DNA from: JACVRW01 sp963728155 | GTDB lineage: Bacteria > Actinomycetota > Thermoleophilia > Solirubrobacterales > Thermoleophilaceae | Length of the DNA: 64,000 bases | Assembly: GCA_963728155.1 (NCBI GenBank) | Contig: CAVSJF010000004.1 | Location: 442,590 to 506,589 of the forward strand | Direction of reading: 5' to 3' | Part shown: positions 19,259-27,924 of the stretch, piece after piece | Numbering within the stretch: the stretch's first letter is position 1 | Layout of the letters: each line of letters starts with the position of its first letter | Program-made: the position numbers and the translations under genes | Notes under the pieces: generated by a model | The model's database searches: none | What the model was told of the DNA's origin: nothing | What the model saw: only the letters and a program-made list of their open reading frames with translations

Positions 19259-19642
19259 ATGGCGAGGAAATGGGTTCTGGACACCGAGACCAAGGGCACG
19301 GGAGCGCAGATGTTGCCGCTCGAAAAGGTGCTGCGTGCGCCGGCGGGAACGCCGGCCCGCCGGCCGATTCCCCGTGCCGAGCCCAAGCCTGAGCCCGCAC
19401 CGGAGCCCGCGAAGCCACGCCGGTTCAAGGTGGTCGACGTGATGACCCGCGAGGTGCTGGCCGAGGGCGCGAGCACGCGCGCGACGGTCGAGCTGCTCGG
19501 CGAGGTGCGCAGCGTGGTCGACGTGGCCATCTACGTTTGGAGCGACGCTCTCGAGCGCTGGCAACCGCTGAGCTTCGCCGAGAGCAGGATGCTCTGGGAC
19601 CTGCGCGGGCGGGTGGCGTTTGCGGGCATGCGCGACGGGTAG
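19259..19642 (+). CDS. Conserved hypothetical protein with proline-rich linker
   Basis: 127 residues. It opens with ARKWVLDTETKGTGA, followed by a short linker rich in Pro, Glu and Lys (about 35-58), and then a compact domain (about 60-125) ending in LSFAESRMLWDLRGRVAF. I do not recognise a characterised family; the architecture suggests a small cytoplasmic protein with two conserved ends. It has its own TATAAT box and is followed 10 bp later by the PfpI-like gene. Confidence 0.7.
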   Translation: MARKWVLDTETKGTGAQMLPLEKVLRAPAGTPARRPIPRAEPKPEPAPEPAKPRRFKVVDVMTREVLAEGASTRATVELLGEVRSVVDVAIYVWSDALERWQPLSFAESRMLWDLRGRVAFAGMRDG

Positions 19643-19652
19643 CCGTCGCGCC

Positions 19653-20237
19653 ATGGCTAACGAACTACAGGGCAAGAAGATCGCGATCCTCGCCGCTGAC
19701 GGCGTAGAGCAGGTGGAGCTCGAGAGGCCCCGCGAGGCGGTTGAGCAAGCGGGCGCAGAGACGGAACTGCTGTCGATCGACTCGGGGGAGATCCAGGCGG
19801 TCGAGGGGGAGATCAACCCCAGCGAGAAATTCTCCGTCGACCGCAAGGTCGCGGAAGCGTCGGCGAACGACTACGACGGGCTGATCCTCCCCGGAGGGGT
19901 GGCGAATCCCGACAACCTGCGCGCGGACGAGGGCGCCGTGGCCTTCGTCCAGGAGTTCTTCAAGACCGGCAGGCCGGTCGGCGTGATCTGCCACGCGCCC
20001 TGGATCCTGATCGAGGCCGACGTAGCGCGGGGCCGCACGCTCACCTCCTACCCGAGCATCCGCACCGATCTGCGCAACGCCGGGGCCGAGGTGGTGGACG
20101 AGGAGGTCGTGACCGACCAGGGCCTGGTGTCGAGCCGCTCGCCCGACGATTTGGACGCCTTCTGCGCGAAGATCGTCGAGGAGTTCGCCGAGGGCGAGCA
20201 CAGGGTCCACGACGAGGGGGCGACCGCGCGAGCTTGA
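19653..20237 (+). CDS. DJ-1/PfpI family protein (class I glutamine amidotransferase-like)
   Basis: 194 residues, the usual size. It starts MANELQGKKIAILAADG; the nucleophilic cysteine sits in the elbow VICHAPW near 112, and GLILPGG near 75 carries the conserved Glu/Gly region. Members include proteases, deglycase-like and stress chaperones, so the exact activity is unknown. ATG 19653 is preferred to an upstream in-frame codon, because the family begins here. Cytoplasmic, no signal peptide. Confidence 0.9.
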   Translation: MANELQGKKIAILAADGVEQVELERPREAVEQAGAETELLSIDSGEIQAVEGEINPSEKFSVDRKVAEASANDYDGLILPGGVANPDNLRADEGAVAFVQEFFKTGRPVGVICHAPWILIEADVARGRTLTSYPSIRTDLRNAGAEVVDEEVVTDQGLVSSRSPDDLDAFCAKIVEEFAEGEHRVHDEGATARA

Positions 20238-20264
20238 GGCTTAGTCTGTTGCCGGACACCGACG

Positions 20265-20855
20265 ATGACCCGGCAACGCAAACTCTGTCTGGCGGCACTG
20301 GCCACGGCGTCACTCGCCCTTGCACCGGTTGCCTGCGGGGACGACGAGGGTGGGAGCGGCGGAGGCTCGGAGGAGCTCAAGCTGAACGGAGAGAAGACCG
20401 TCCTCGCCTTGAACGAGGACGTGGCGGCGGTGCTCGAGCAGAAGAAGGTGACGGTCGCCCCCGTCGAGCCCGCGGGACCCGATGACGCCGGGGTCCAGTT
20501 CCCGATCACGGGGGGCGCCGTCGACTCCGAGACCCTGGCCGGCTCGATCACGCACAGCGGCGGGCTGGTCTTCACGGCGGGTCGCGAGACGCTCGAGGTC
20601 ACGGACTTCGTGGCCGACACCGAGGCGGGCACGCTCACCGCTACCGCCGGCGCGGCCGAGCTGCCGATACTGGACCTCGATCTCACGGGAGTGAAGAAGT
20701 CGACCCAGGACGGGGCCATCGTCGCCTCGGGCATCACAGCCACGCTGAGCGGCTATGGCGCCGAGGCGATGAACGCCATCCTTGGGGTCAACTTCTTCAA
20801 GGAGGGCCTGCCGCTGGGCGAGCTGACCGTCACCGCCACAGCGGCGGCCCCTTAG
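20265..20855 (+). CDS. Lipoprotein with HtaA-like domain
   Basis: 196 residues with a lipoprotein signal: LCLAALATASLALAPVAC, lipobox Cys near 24, followed by a Gly/Ser-rich spacer. The mature part contains FPITGGAVDSETLAGSI and HSGGLVFTAG, then strands like EVTDFVAD and GTLTATAG. This pattern recalls HtaA heme-binding or adhesin-like domains of actinobacteria, but metal/heme ligands are not obvious. A TAGTCT box lies 17 bp upstream. Its stop shares TTAG with the convergent sigma factor gene. Confidence 0.7.
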   Translation: MTRQRKLCLAALATASLALAPVACGDDEGGSGGGSEELKLNGEKTVLALNEDVAAVLEQKKVTVAPVEPAGPDDAGVQFPITGGAVDSETLAGSITHSGGLVFTAGRETLEVTDFVADTEAGTLTATAGAAELPILDLDLTGVKKSTQDGAIVASGITATLSGYGAEAMNAILGVNFFKEGLPLGELTVTATAAAP

Positions 20856-21723
20856 GCCGCCTGACGGAGGTCGTCGAGCTCGCCGCTTCGGGCCAGGCGG
20901 CTCAGCGCCTGCTCTTCGAGCCGGCGCGTCTCCTGGCTGCTCAGGCCCAGCCGGCTTCCCGCCTGTCTCAGCGAGGCAGGCTCATCGCCGGCCAAGCCGA
21001 AGCGCAGCGTGACGAGATCGCGCTCCCCCTCGGGCAGCTGCCCGACGATCTGACGGACCCGCGCGTTACCCAGCGCGTCCACGACCTCGTCCTCGGGCTG
21101 GGGACGTTCGCTCGGCAGCAGGTCGCCCAGCGCCGTGTTCCCGTCCTCGGAGACGGCCTCGTCGAGGCTCGCGAGATGCTTGGTCGAGCTCGAGGGCCTC
21201 GCGCACCTGGTTCTCCGGCAGCCCGGTCGACGCCGCCAGCTCCTCGTCGGTCGGCTGGCGACCCAGCTTCACGGCCAGCTCCCGCTCGGTCTTCTTGACC
21301 TTTCGCTCGCGCTGCCCGATGTGGACCGGGATGCGGATCGTGGTGCCCGAGTTAGCCAGGCCCCGCGCCGATCGACTGCTTGATCCAGAGCACGGCGTAG
21401 GTCGAGAACTTGAAGCCCTTGCGCCAGTCGAACTTCTCCACGGCGCGGATCAGGCCGAGCATGCCCTCCTGGACCAGATCGCCCATGGGGAGGCCCTGAC
21501 CCTGGAAGCGCCGGGCCTGAGAGATCACCAGCCGCAGGTTCGAGTTGATCATGCGGTCCTTGGCCTCCAGGTCTCCCCGCTCGATCCGCTTGGCCAACTC
21601 GACCTCTTCGGTCGCCGTGAGAAGCGGGTAGCGCGCTGCCTGCCGGAAGAAGATTCCAAGCGCATCGCCGGTGGCGTCGGGCGCCTTGACCTCGGCGACG
21701 GTGTTGCGTGTGTTGGTAGTCAA
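20852..21723 (-). CDS. RNA polymerase sigma-70 factor, SigA-like group (two frame breaks)
   Basis: About 290 residues. Region 1.2/2 reads ARYPLLTATEEVELAKRIERGD, with DLVQEGMLGLIRAVEKFDWRKGFKFSTYAVLWIKQSI (shown in parts: EGMLGLIRAVEKFDW, KGFKFSTYA). Region 3 reads RIPVHIGQRERKVKK and LGRQPTDEELAASTGLP. Region 4 reads VRQIVGQLPEGERDLVTLRFG and SLRQAGSRLGLSSQETRRLE. Extra bases near 21,360 and 21,179 break the frame, but all regions remain. TTG start with AAGGAAAG about 11 bp upstream and a near-consensus promoter. It lacks the long region 1.1 of the primary factor, so it is probably an alternative group 2 factor. Confidence 0.85.
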
Positions 21724-21770
21724 ATCTGCTAGCTTTCCTTCGTATCGTTCGATAGTTTGCGTATGATCAA

Positions 21771-21799
21771 ATTATAGCGCCGAGGCGGCTATTTGTCGA
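21771..21799 (-). promoter_or_regulatory. Near-consensus sigma-70 promoter of the sigma factor gene
   Basis: On the minus strand TCGACA (21794-21799), a 17-base spacer, and TATAAT (21771-21776). The -35 lies inside the last codons of the upstream MBL gene. The leader to the TTG start is about 40 bases. This is the best promoter match in the window. Confidence 0.7.
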
Positions 21800-22595
21800 C
21801 CGCGGCGGCCAGGTCCACCCCGACGCCGACGGGCAACCAGCGGATGCGCGACCGGATATCCTCCGGCGCGCGCGCGAGCTCGCGCTCGATTGCCGCCCTC
21901 CCCTCCCTGAAGTGCTTCCAGCCCTCGTAGTGGATCGGTATCGCTGTGCGGGGGCGTACCAGCCCGCATAGCTCCACGGCCTCTCGCGCGGTCATCGTGT
22001 AGCGAATGGGTCCCGTCAGGGGGAACCGCACGCCTCCGAGGTGGAGCAGCGCGGTGTCGACCGTCAGCCGGTCGGCGACCTCGCGGACGCCGTCGTAGAG
22101 GACGGTGTCGCCGGAGATCCAGATCACGCCTTCGGGCCGGTCATTCCTGCTCAGCGCGAAGCCGATCACGTCGCCGACAATGAAATGGAAGCCGGGAGGG
22201 CCGTGGCGGCAGGGGGTCCCGGTCACCTCGATCGCCGGGCGGCCGGGCGCCTCGAGCGTCGTGCTCTGCCACGGCTCCAGCCCGCGCGCCTGCCCGCCCA
22301 GAGTGGCGGCGCCGGACATCGTGGTGATCACGACGCCGGCGGAGCCCATCACCGCGCGTCCCGCGGGGTCGAGGTTGTCCTCGTGATGCTCGTGGGTGAG
22401 CAGTACCGCGTCGATCGGGCCCAGCTCGCCGGGCGCGATCGCGGGGCCCGAGAGCTTGCGGGACCCCACTCCCCAGCCGAAGTAGTACCTCCGGCCGGGG
22501 GGGTCGAACGTGGGATCTGTGAGCAGGCGCCAGCCGTCCACCTCGATGAGCACGGTGGGCCCACCCACGTGCGTGAGGCGGACGTCGGCGGTCAC
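21789..22595 (-). CDS. MBL-fold hydrolase, UlaG/UPF0173-like
   Basis: 268 residues of the metallo-beta-lactamase fold. It begins RLTHVGGPTVLIEVDG; the metal motif is LLTHEHHEDNLD near 65, where Asn replaces the usual His after HEHHED. Later ligands are CRHGPPG near 128, ISGDTVLYDG near 165 and IPIHYEGWKHF near 225. These fit the branch related to ascorbate-lactonase UlaG and phospholipase-D-like NAPE enzymes. The downstream end overlaps the sigma factor promoter, and its start overlaps the TetR stop (4 bp), so it is probably co-transcribed with tetR. Confidence 0.85.
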   Translation of the reverse strand: MTADVRLTHVGGPTVLIEVDGWRLLTDPTFDPPGRRYYFGWGVGSRKLSGPAIAPGELGPIDAVLLTHEHHEDNLDPAGRAVMGSAGVVITTMSGAATLGGQARGLEPWQSTTLEAPGRPAIEVTGTPCRHGPPGFHFIVGDVIGFALSRNDRPEGVIWISGDTVLYDGVREVADRLTVDTALLHLGGVRFPLTGPIRYTMTAREAVELCGLVRPRTAIPIHYEGWKHFREGRAAIERELARAPEDIRSRIRWLPVGVGVDLAAAVDK

Positions 22596-23198
22596 GCGGC
22601 GGGCGTTCCAGCGCGGAGGCCGAGGGTGAGGACCTCCTGGAGGAACGTTTGGTCGAGCGGCTCGTCGGTGATGAGCACGCGTATGTAGAGGGGTCCGATG
22701 AAGGCGTTGAAGGTGGTCATGGGCGCGACGTCGTCGCGAACCTCGCCGCGGTCGATGCCGCGCTGGACCACCGCGGCGCCCTGCACGAAGCGGCGGAGGA
22801 ATAGATCCCGGTTGACCCTCTCGATGTCGGGCGAGCGCGCGGCGTCGCCCACGAGGCTGCGGATCAGGCGCCTGTTCGCGGCGTTGTCGATGGTCGTGGC
22901 GATCGAGTGCAGCAACTGCTCCATGTCGCCGCGGAAGCTGCCCGTGTCGGGGATGGGGGTCGCGGCCTCGGAGCTCTCCCTGAGCGCGTCGGCCACGAGC
23001 TCAGCGCGGTCGGGCCAGCGGCGGTGAACCGTGGTGCGGTTGACACCGGCGCGATCGGCAACGCCGGCCGCGGATAGGCCGGCATAGCCGTGCTCGGAGA
23101 GCTCGGCGAGCGCGGCGGCGAGGATGGCGGCGCGCACGCGCGCGCTGCGGCCGACCAGTACGGACCGTCCCGGGTCGGGTCGAAGCTTCAGAGTTCAT
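22592..23198 (-). CDS. TetR-family transcriptional regulator (one frame break)
   Basis: About 201 residues. A helix-turn-helix domain covers about 20-70 (AILAAALAELSEHGYAGLS, GVADRAGVNRTTVHRRW). A TetR ligand domain follows, with GDMEQLLHSIATTID and a C terminus with PLYIRVLITDEPLD. The N-terminal MNSEASTRPGTVRTGRPQRA is joined to the rest only after removing one extra base in a GCGCGC run near 23,140. It is divergent from a lactonase-like MBL gene and overlaps the downstream UlaG-like gene, so it most likely controls both. Confidence 0.85.
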
Positions 23199-23225
23199 CG
23201 GCTCCAAGCTTATCGCCTCTAGCGG

Positions 23226-23254
23226 TTGCATTTAGCGCCCACCTGCTCTACGCT
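23226..23254 (+). promoter_or_regulatory. Promoter TTGCAT-N17-TACGCT for the MBL gene at 23286
   Basis: TTGCAT (23226-23231), 17-base spacer, TACGCT (23249-23254), then a leader of about 25 bases with AGGAGG before the ATG. It lies in the divergent region with tetR, so repression by TetR is plausible. Confidence 0.6.
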
Positions 23255-23285
23255 ACCGCCACACCACGAGGCGTTAGGAGGAAGA

Positions 23286-24180
23286 ATGAACACCGACAAC
23301 CGCTGCGACGAGATCCGAGTCACCGCCCTGCAGACGGGGACCGCCAACCTTCAGCGCGTGCATGAGGTCGGGATTCCCGGGCACGCGCCGGCCCGGCGCA
23401 AGCTCGACATCCTCCGCGACCACGACTGGGCCGGCCCCCTGCCGATCAACGCTTACCTCGTCGAGCATCCCGAGGGCAATTTCGTCGTGGACACGGGCGA
23501 CCGGGCGCGCAATTCCGATCGCGGCTACATGCCGAAAACGAACCCGTTCTTCCAGCGCAAGGTGCACATCGACGTCGCCCCCGAGGAGGAGATCGGCCCC
23601 CGCCTCGCGGCTCTGGGCGTCGACCCCGCGAAGGACGTGCGGGCACTGCTGATGACGCACCTGCACCACGACCACACCGGCGGCCTCCACCACTTCCCGC
23701 ACACGCCGATCCTCGCCCAGGCCGACGGGCTGCGCGCCGCCCGGCGCCAGCGCGGGTTGATCGGCGCCCTTCCCCGCAGCTGGCCGTGCTGGTTCGACCC
23801 GCAGCCGTACAGCTTCGACGCCGGCCGCGGTCGGGCCGTTCGCGCGTTCGGCGGCGCTCACCGAGGACGGCTCGATCCTGGCGGTCGAGACGCCCGGGCA
23901 CATGGTCGGCCATGTCAGCATCATCGCCCGCGCTGCCGACGTCACGTACATCGTCGCCGGCGACGTCACCTACCGCGAGCGCAACCTGCTCGCCGACGAC
24001 GTCGATGGCGTCACCTACGACGTCGCCACCTCTCTGCGCAGCCAGCGTGCCATCAAGGCGCTCGCAGCGGCGGAGCCGTGCGTGCTGCTGCCCTGTCACG
24101 ACCCCGACGCGCGCGACCGGCTCGAGAAGCGAATCACGATGCCCACCGACGCGCCCATCGAAGTCGCGGTGGCGGCCTGA
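23286..24180 (+). CDS. MBL-fold lactonase-like hydrolase (one frame break)
   Basis: About 298 residues. The dinuclear zinc motif is intact: MTHLHHDHTGG near 123, VETPGHMVGHVSI near 205, VAGDVTY near 222, and LLPCHDPDARDR near 262. This matches the N-acyl-homoserine-lactonase-like branch (AiiA/AttM). One extra base near 23,830 separates FDAGR from GPFARSAALTEDGSI. A strong AGGAGG precedes the ATG by 6 bp, and a good promoter lies upstream. It may degrade lactones or other esters; regulation by the divergent TetR is likely. Family assignment is firm, substrate is not. Confidence 0.85.
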
Positions 24181-24182
24181 GG

Positions 24183-24905
24183 TCAGCGAAAAGCGGCGGC
24201 GTGCTCGGTTGCCCATTGTGAGAACGGGCGCGCCGTCTGGCCAGTGACCTGTCTGCACCGTGGGATCGGACGGTGGTCTGATCGGTCTCGCCGTTCGAGA
24301 AGAAGCGGAAGAACGCGTCGACGTATTCGGCCGGCGCGTCCTCGAGCATCTCGGCACGAGCAGTCTCGTCGCCTTGAGCTTCGAAGCGAAGCGGCCGGTC
24401 GAGGATGTCGGCGAGGATCGCCACGCGCTCGGCCGGAGTGAGGGCCTGGGGCCCGGTCAGGCGCAGCGCGCGGCCCCGGTGGCCGTCGGCGGTGAGTACC
24501 TGCGCCGCAACGGCGGCGATGTCTCTGGGATCGATCGAAGCGATCGGGACGTCGGCCCAGGGACCGCGCACGACGTCTCCCTCCGCCAACTGCGGCAGCC
24601 AACGCAGAGCGTTCGAGTGAAAGCCACTCGGCCGTAGAACCGTCCAGCCCAACCCGGAGGCCCGTACCGCCCGCTCCGCATCCACGTATCCGCTAAGCAG
24701 GAAGAGTCCGCGAACACCTTCCAGGGCGTCGTTGAGAGACCCGGTGTATTCAGGTCGCCGACGGTGACCTCAACGGTGTCCGGCCACCGTCGTCTGAGTC
24801 GGGTAACGGCCGGCGAGTCAGCGCTCATACGGGGGTGCCTTCGGCAGCAAGTTGCGCCACGAGCGCTCCACCGACGTTGCCTGTCGCGCCGGCGACGAGG
24901 ATCAT
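24183..24905 (-). pseudogene. Decayed NmrA-like NAD(P)-binding protein
   Basis: The reading starts MILVAGATGNVGGALVAQLAAEG, a textbook Rossmann start, but hits TGA where CGA would restore V-R-ALTRR. Later pieces appear in different frames: VEVTVGDLN, then GSLNDALEGVRGLFLLSGY, then AERAVRASGLGWTVLRPSGF. The roughly 50 residues normally between LLSGY and AERAVRAS are missing, so this is an internal deletion and not only base errors. The C-terminal part YVDAFFRFFSNGETDQTT and FSQWATEHAAAFR needs another frame change. NmrA-like proteins are redox sensors or quinone reductases. I consider this a true pseudogene. Confidence 0.75.
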
Positions 24906-25193
24906 CGCGCGGCTCCGTTGTTGGAACTGCAATCACAGATCAGCACCCCGAGATCAATAGCAACAGGACAACCGGGGAACAGCCCAAGTCGCCGGCTCCC
25001 GGCTACGACTCGTCGCGTTCGACAACGAGGGCGACGGTGAGGACGGTGGCCGCTACTCCGGCGCTCAGGGGCACCTCGAGGAGTGCGTCCAGTCTCGTTC
25101 TCGAGGATGATGCGCGTGCTTGGCGCCAACCGGGGGCGCTGGCGTATTGGGGGGCGGTTTCTGGTGGGCAGGCCGTCGCCTGGTCTCGCCTGA
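24906..25193. other. Intergenic region between the NmrA remnant and tRNA-Gly
   Basis: No convincing gene. Short open frames here are unlike known proteins and run through the tRNA. It probably carries the 3' processing and termination signals of the tRNA and an upstream region for the decayed gene. Confidence 0.5.
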
Positions 25194-25266
25194 AGCGGAC
25201 GACGGGCTTCGAACCCGCGACCTTTGGCTTGGGAAGCCAACGCTCTACCAACTGAGCTACGTCCGC
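25194..25266 (-). tRNA. tRNA-Gly (anticodon CCC)
   Basis: 73-base cloverleaf on the minus strand. The acceptor pairs GCGGACG with CGTCCGC. The D arm is GCTC-AGTTGGTA-GAGC, and the anticodon stem TTGGC/GCCAA has loop TTCCCAA, giving anticodon CCC. The variable loop has five bases, and the T arm is GCGGG-TTCGAAG-CCCGT. The discriminator is U, usual for bacterial tRNA-Gly. The 3' CCA is not encoded. It reads GGG codons. Confidence 0.95.
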
Positions 25267-25328
25267 GTGGCGGCCGCTCGGGCCGCGCCGGGATTTTAGT
25301 ACGACGCTTCGGGCGTTCGGCCTCCATC

Positions 25329-25334
25329 TAGTCT
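25329..25334 (+). promoter_or_regulatory. -10-like box TAGTCT before the ccmH-like gene
   Basis: TAGTCT ends 12 bases before the ATG at 25347, without a Shine-Dalgarno sequence. Confidence 0.4.
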
Positions 25335-25346
25335 TGACGGCGGTTC

Positions 25347-25822
25347 ATGCGGAGGCTTCTCGCACCGGTTTCGATCGCGATTTCGTGCGCCCTGGTTGCG
25401 CTCTTCGCCCCCTCTGCGCTCGCTCAGGACTGCCCGCAGACCACACTGGCTGACGTCGAGGACGAGGTCATGTGCCCCGTCTGCGGCACACCGCTCGCCC
25501 TGGCCACCGAGGCTCCGCAGGCCCAACGCAGCGGGCATACATCGAGCGCCAGGTCGCGGACTGCCGCTCCAAGGACGAGATCAAGCAGGCGCTGGCCGGC
25601 CAGTTCGGCGAGAGCGTGCTGGCCCTTCCCGGCGACGGCGACGAGGACAGCCTGGGCGACGTCCTGGTGTACGCCATCCCCGCGCTCGCCATCGCCCTCG
25701 GACTCGGTGGCATCGCGCTCGCGGGGCTCCGCTGGCGCGGGCGGGCGCCGCGGCCGGCGCCCGCGGGCCGGGCCGGCGACGCCGGGCGCCTCGACTCCGA
25801 CATGGAGCGCTACGACCTGTGA
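25347..25822 (+). CDS. ccmH: CcmH-like cytochrome c maturation thiol protein (one frame break)
   Basis: About 158 residues. A signal peptide covers 1-27 (LVALFAPSALA), then DVEDEVMCPVCGTPLAL with a CxxC redox pair, then QRERAYIERQVADCRSKDEIKQ and LAGQFGESVLALP. A C-terminal membrane helix (AIPALAIALGLGGIALAG) is followed by a short charged tail. CcmH/CcmL proteins keep the apocytochrome CxxCH thiols reduced at the outer membrane face. One missing base near 25,530 breaks the frame at QR-ERAY. Overlaps the CcdA gene by GTGA. It works with the ccmEF genes at 10.9-13.5 kb. Confidence 0.85.
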
Positions 25823-26568
25823 TCGCCGCGGAAACCGTCGACGCCACCGTCTTCGCGGCCTTCGCCGTCGGCTTCATCTCCTTCGTGTCTCCCTGCGTGC
25901 TCCCGCTGGTGCCCGGCTACCTGTCGACGATCTCCGGCGTCTCCTTCGCCGACCTTCAGGAGGGTCACCGGCGCACCCAGGTACTCGGCCCGGCACTGCT
26001 GTTCTGCCTGGCCTTCACCGCGATGTTCGTGGCCCTGGGCATGAGCGCAACGGGTCTCGGGCCAGACCCTCAACGACCACCGGGCGCTGCTGCGCCAGAT
26101 CTCCGGGATCGTATCGCCCTGATGGGCGTGCTCTTCATCGGCACGCTCTTCCTCCCGATGCTCAACCGCGAGTGGCGCCCCGAGGAGCTCATGCGCCGCG
26201 CCCACACCGGGGGACCGATCGTGGCCGGTCTGGCCTTCGCCGTCGCCTGGCTTCCCTGCACCGGGCCGACCCTGGGCGCGATCCTCACCGCCGCGTCCAC
26301 CGAGGGCACGGTCGGCGAGGGTGGCGTGCTGCTGGCCTTCTACGCCCTAGGCCTGGCCGTCCCGTTCATCCTCAGCGCGCTCGCCTTCAGCACCTTCACC
26401 GGCGTCTTTCGCTTCTTTCGCGACCACTTCCGCGCGATCACCGTGGTGTCGGGGGTGGTGTTGATCGTGATGGGGGTGCTGCTCTACACCAACGAGCTCA
26501 CGCGGCTGAACTCCGAAGCCCTGCAGGCCATGGACAAGCTCGGCATCAACTTCTTCAACGAGATCTAG
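25819..26568 (+). CDS. ccdA: CcdA-type thiol-disulfide transporter (two compensating frame errors)
   Basis: About 250 residues, six membrane helices. It moves reducing equivalents from cytoplasmic thioredoxin across the membrane to reduce CcmH or apocytochrome thiols. The two redox cysteines lie in FVSPCVLPLVPGYLS near 28 and AWLPCTGPTLGAIL near 140. The stretch between about 26,062 and 26,112 reads in a wrong frame (one extra then one missing base). Correcting both gives GQTLNDHRALLRQISGIV, as expected for the family. GTG start in a GTGA overlap with the ccmH-like gene. The stop overlaps the convergent hydrolase in CTAG. Confidence 0.88.
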   Translation: MIAAETVDATVFAAFAVGFISFVSPCVLPLVPGYLSTISGVSFADLQEGHRRTQVLGPALLFCLAFTAMFVALGMSATGLGPDPQRPPGAAAPDLRDRIALMGVLFIGTLFLPMLNREWRPEELMRRAHTGGPIVAGLAFAVAWLPCTGPTLGAILTAASTEGTVGEGGVLLAFYALGLAVPFILSALAFSTFTGVFRFFRDHFRAITVVSGVVLIVMGVLLYTNELTRLNSEALQAMDKLGINFFNEI

Positions 26569-27879
26569 CGCCCGCGGCGCAGAACCCGCTTGAGGAACGG
26601 CGCGACCGTCTTCAGGAAGCGATTGGTCTGCGGCGCGGCCGACAACGGGTCGAGGTGGCTCGATTGGCGGTCGTCGACCACCACCGGCTTCTCGATGGGC
26701 GAGATGCGGGCGAGCTTCCGCGCGCCGCGCGCCACGCGGCCCTGGGTGAGGTCGGTGCTGAAGGCGTACAGCGGCAGGTCGATCTCGCGTCCGTGCTCGA
26801 GGCGCAGGCCGAGGATCCGGGCCGCCTCGTTCATGCGCAGGTCGCTTGCCGCGTCGAAGTCGAGCAGCAGCCGGCGCGGGTAGTACCACTCGGTGGCATT
26901 GGGCGCGTCGCCGGCGTACGCACGGGCGAAGCGGCGGATGGGAGTGAGCTCGCCATCCTGCCAAGGGCGCGGATCGCCGCTCGCCGCCAGGCCGCCCGCC
27001 TGGATGCGGATCAGCGCCAGCGAATCCGGAGACGTGGTCTCGTCGAAGGCGTAGCCGAGGAGGGCCTCGTTGGTCACCGGGACCGGGGCCTTGAGCTCGG
27101 GCGGCAATAGGGGGAGGTTCTGCAGCGTCGATGGCGCGTCGGGTCGCTCGTAGGCGTAGAGCGCCCCCACCTGCGCGAAGATGCCCGCGATCTCCGGGAT
27201 GCCGAACCCGAGCAGGTCGAAGAACACATCGCCGTTGCGGATGTCGGCCAGCTCGCGCCGAGCACGCGCGGCGTCGGCCTCCGCGAAACTACCCAGTAGG
27301 CCGCCGTCGATCAGCACGAGACCGTCGAGGTCGCGCCAGCCGGCGCGGCCGCCGAAGTCCCACGCGGCGTAGGCCACCGCCGTCGAGGCTCCGGCGGAGT
27401 GACCGCCCAGCACGACCCGGCGGCCGCCGCGCGCGGCGCGCCTGATCACGCTGCGCAGGTCTCGCAGCTGGACCCTCAGCCCCCACTCGGCCACGAACTT
27501 CGCGTCCGTGCCCTTCACGCTGCGGTACTTGAGACCCAGATAGTGATCGAGCGCCGCGTCAGGATCGCGCTGGGCGAACACCGCGGTGTCCTCGAAGGCC
27601 TGCTCGCGGCGGTCGACGATCCATACCTGCGTGCTCGGGACACGCCTGCACGATGTCGCGCGCCACCGGCGTGACCCCACCCGCCCCGCCGTTGGTGCCG
27701 GGCACGAGCACCAGCACGTTGCGCGCGTCCGCGGGCCCAAGCTGCTGCACGAAGACCTTGTCGTACTTGGCCGGCCCGGGCGCGGGCGGCACCTTCATCG
27801 GGACGTAGCGGTCGACGGCGGCGGCCGGCGCCGCGAGCACGAGACAGGAGGCCAGCGCGAGCAGGGGGGCGAGACGCAT
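26565..27879 (-). CDS. Secreted alpha/beta hydrolase (one frame break)
   Basis: About 438 residues. A signal peptide is evident (RLAPLLALASCLVLAAPAAA, cleavage near 22). The hydrolase core has VLVPGTNGG near 53 as oxyanion region, the nucleophile elbow GGHSAGAS near 155, and a late QSSHLDPL near 410 as the likely catalytic His. One extra base near 27,643 separates DIVQA from VPSTQVWIVDRR. Substrate unknown; the size and insertion region between strands suggest an esterase or lipase-like enzyme. ATG 27879 is preferred to one nine codons upstream, because it gives a clean signal peptide. Confidence 0.78.
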
Positions 27880-27912
27880 AGGCGGCGGCAGACTACAAGG
27901 CGCCACCGGGAC

Positions 27913-27918
27913 TACGCT
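27913..27918 (+). promoter_or_regulatory. -10-like box TACGCT before ATG 27925
   Basis: TACGCT, 6 bases, ATG; no ribosome binding site. It is divergent from the secreted hydrolase with 45 bp between start codons. Confidence 0.45.
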
Positions 27919-27924
27919 GCGGAT

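Noticed and set aside
25003..25251. Small frame with a hydrophobic C terminus overlapping tRNA-Gly
   Set aside because: It runs through the tRNA, so its N-terminal half cannot be a protein. The hydrophobic stretch is a by-product of GC-rich DNA.
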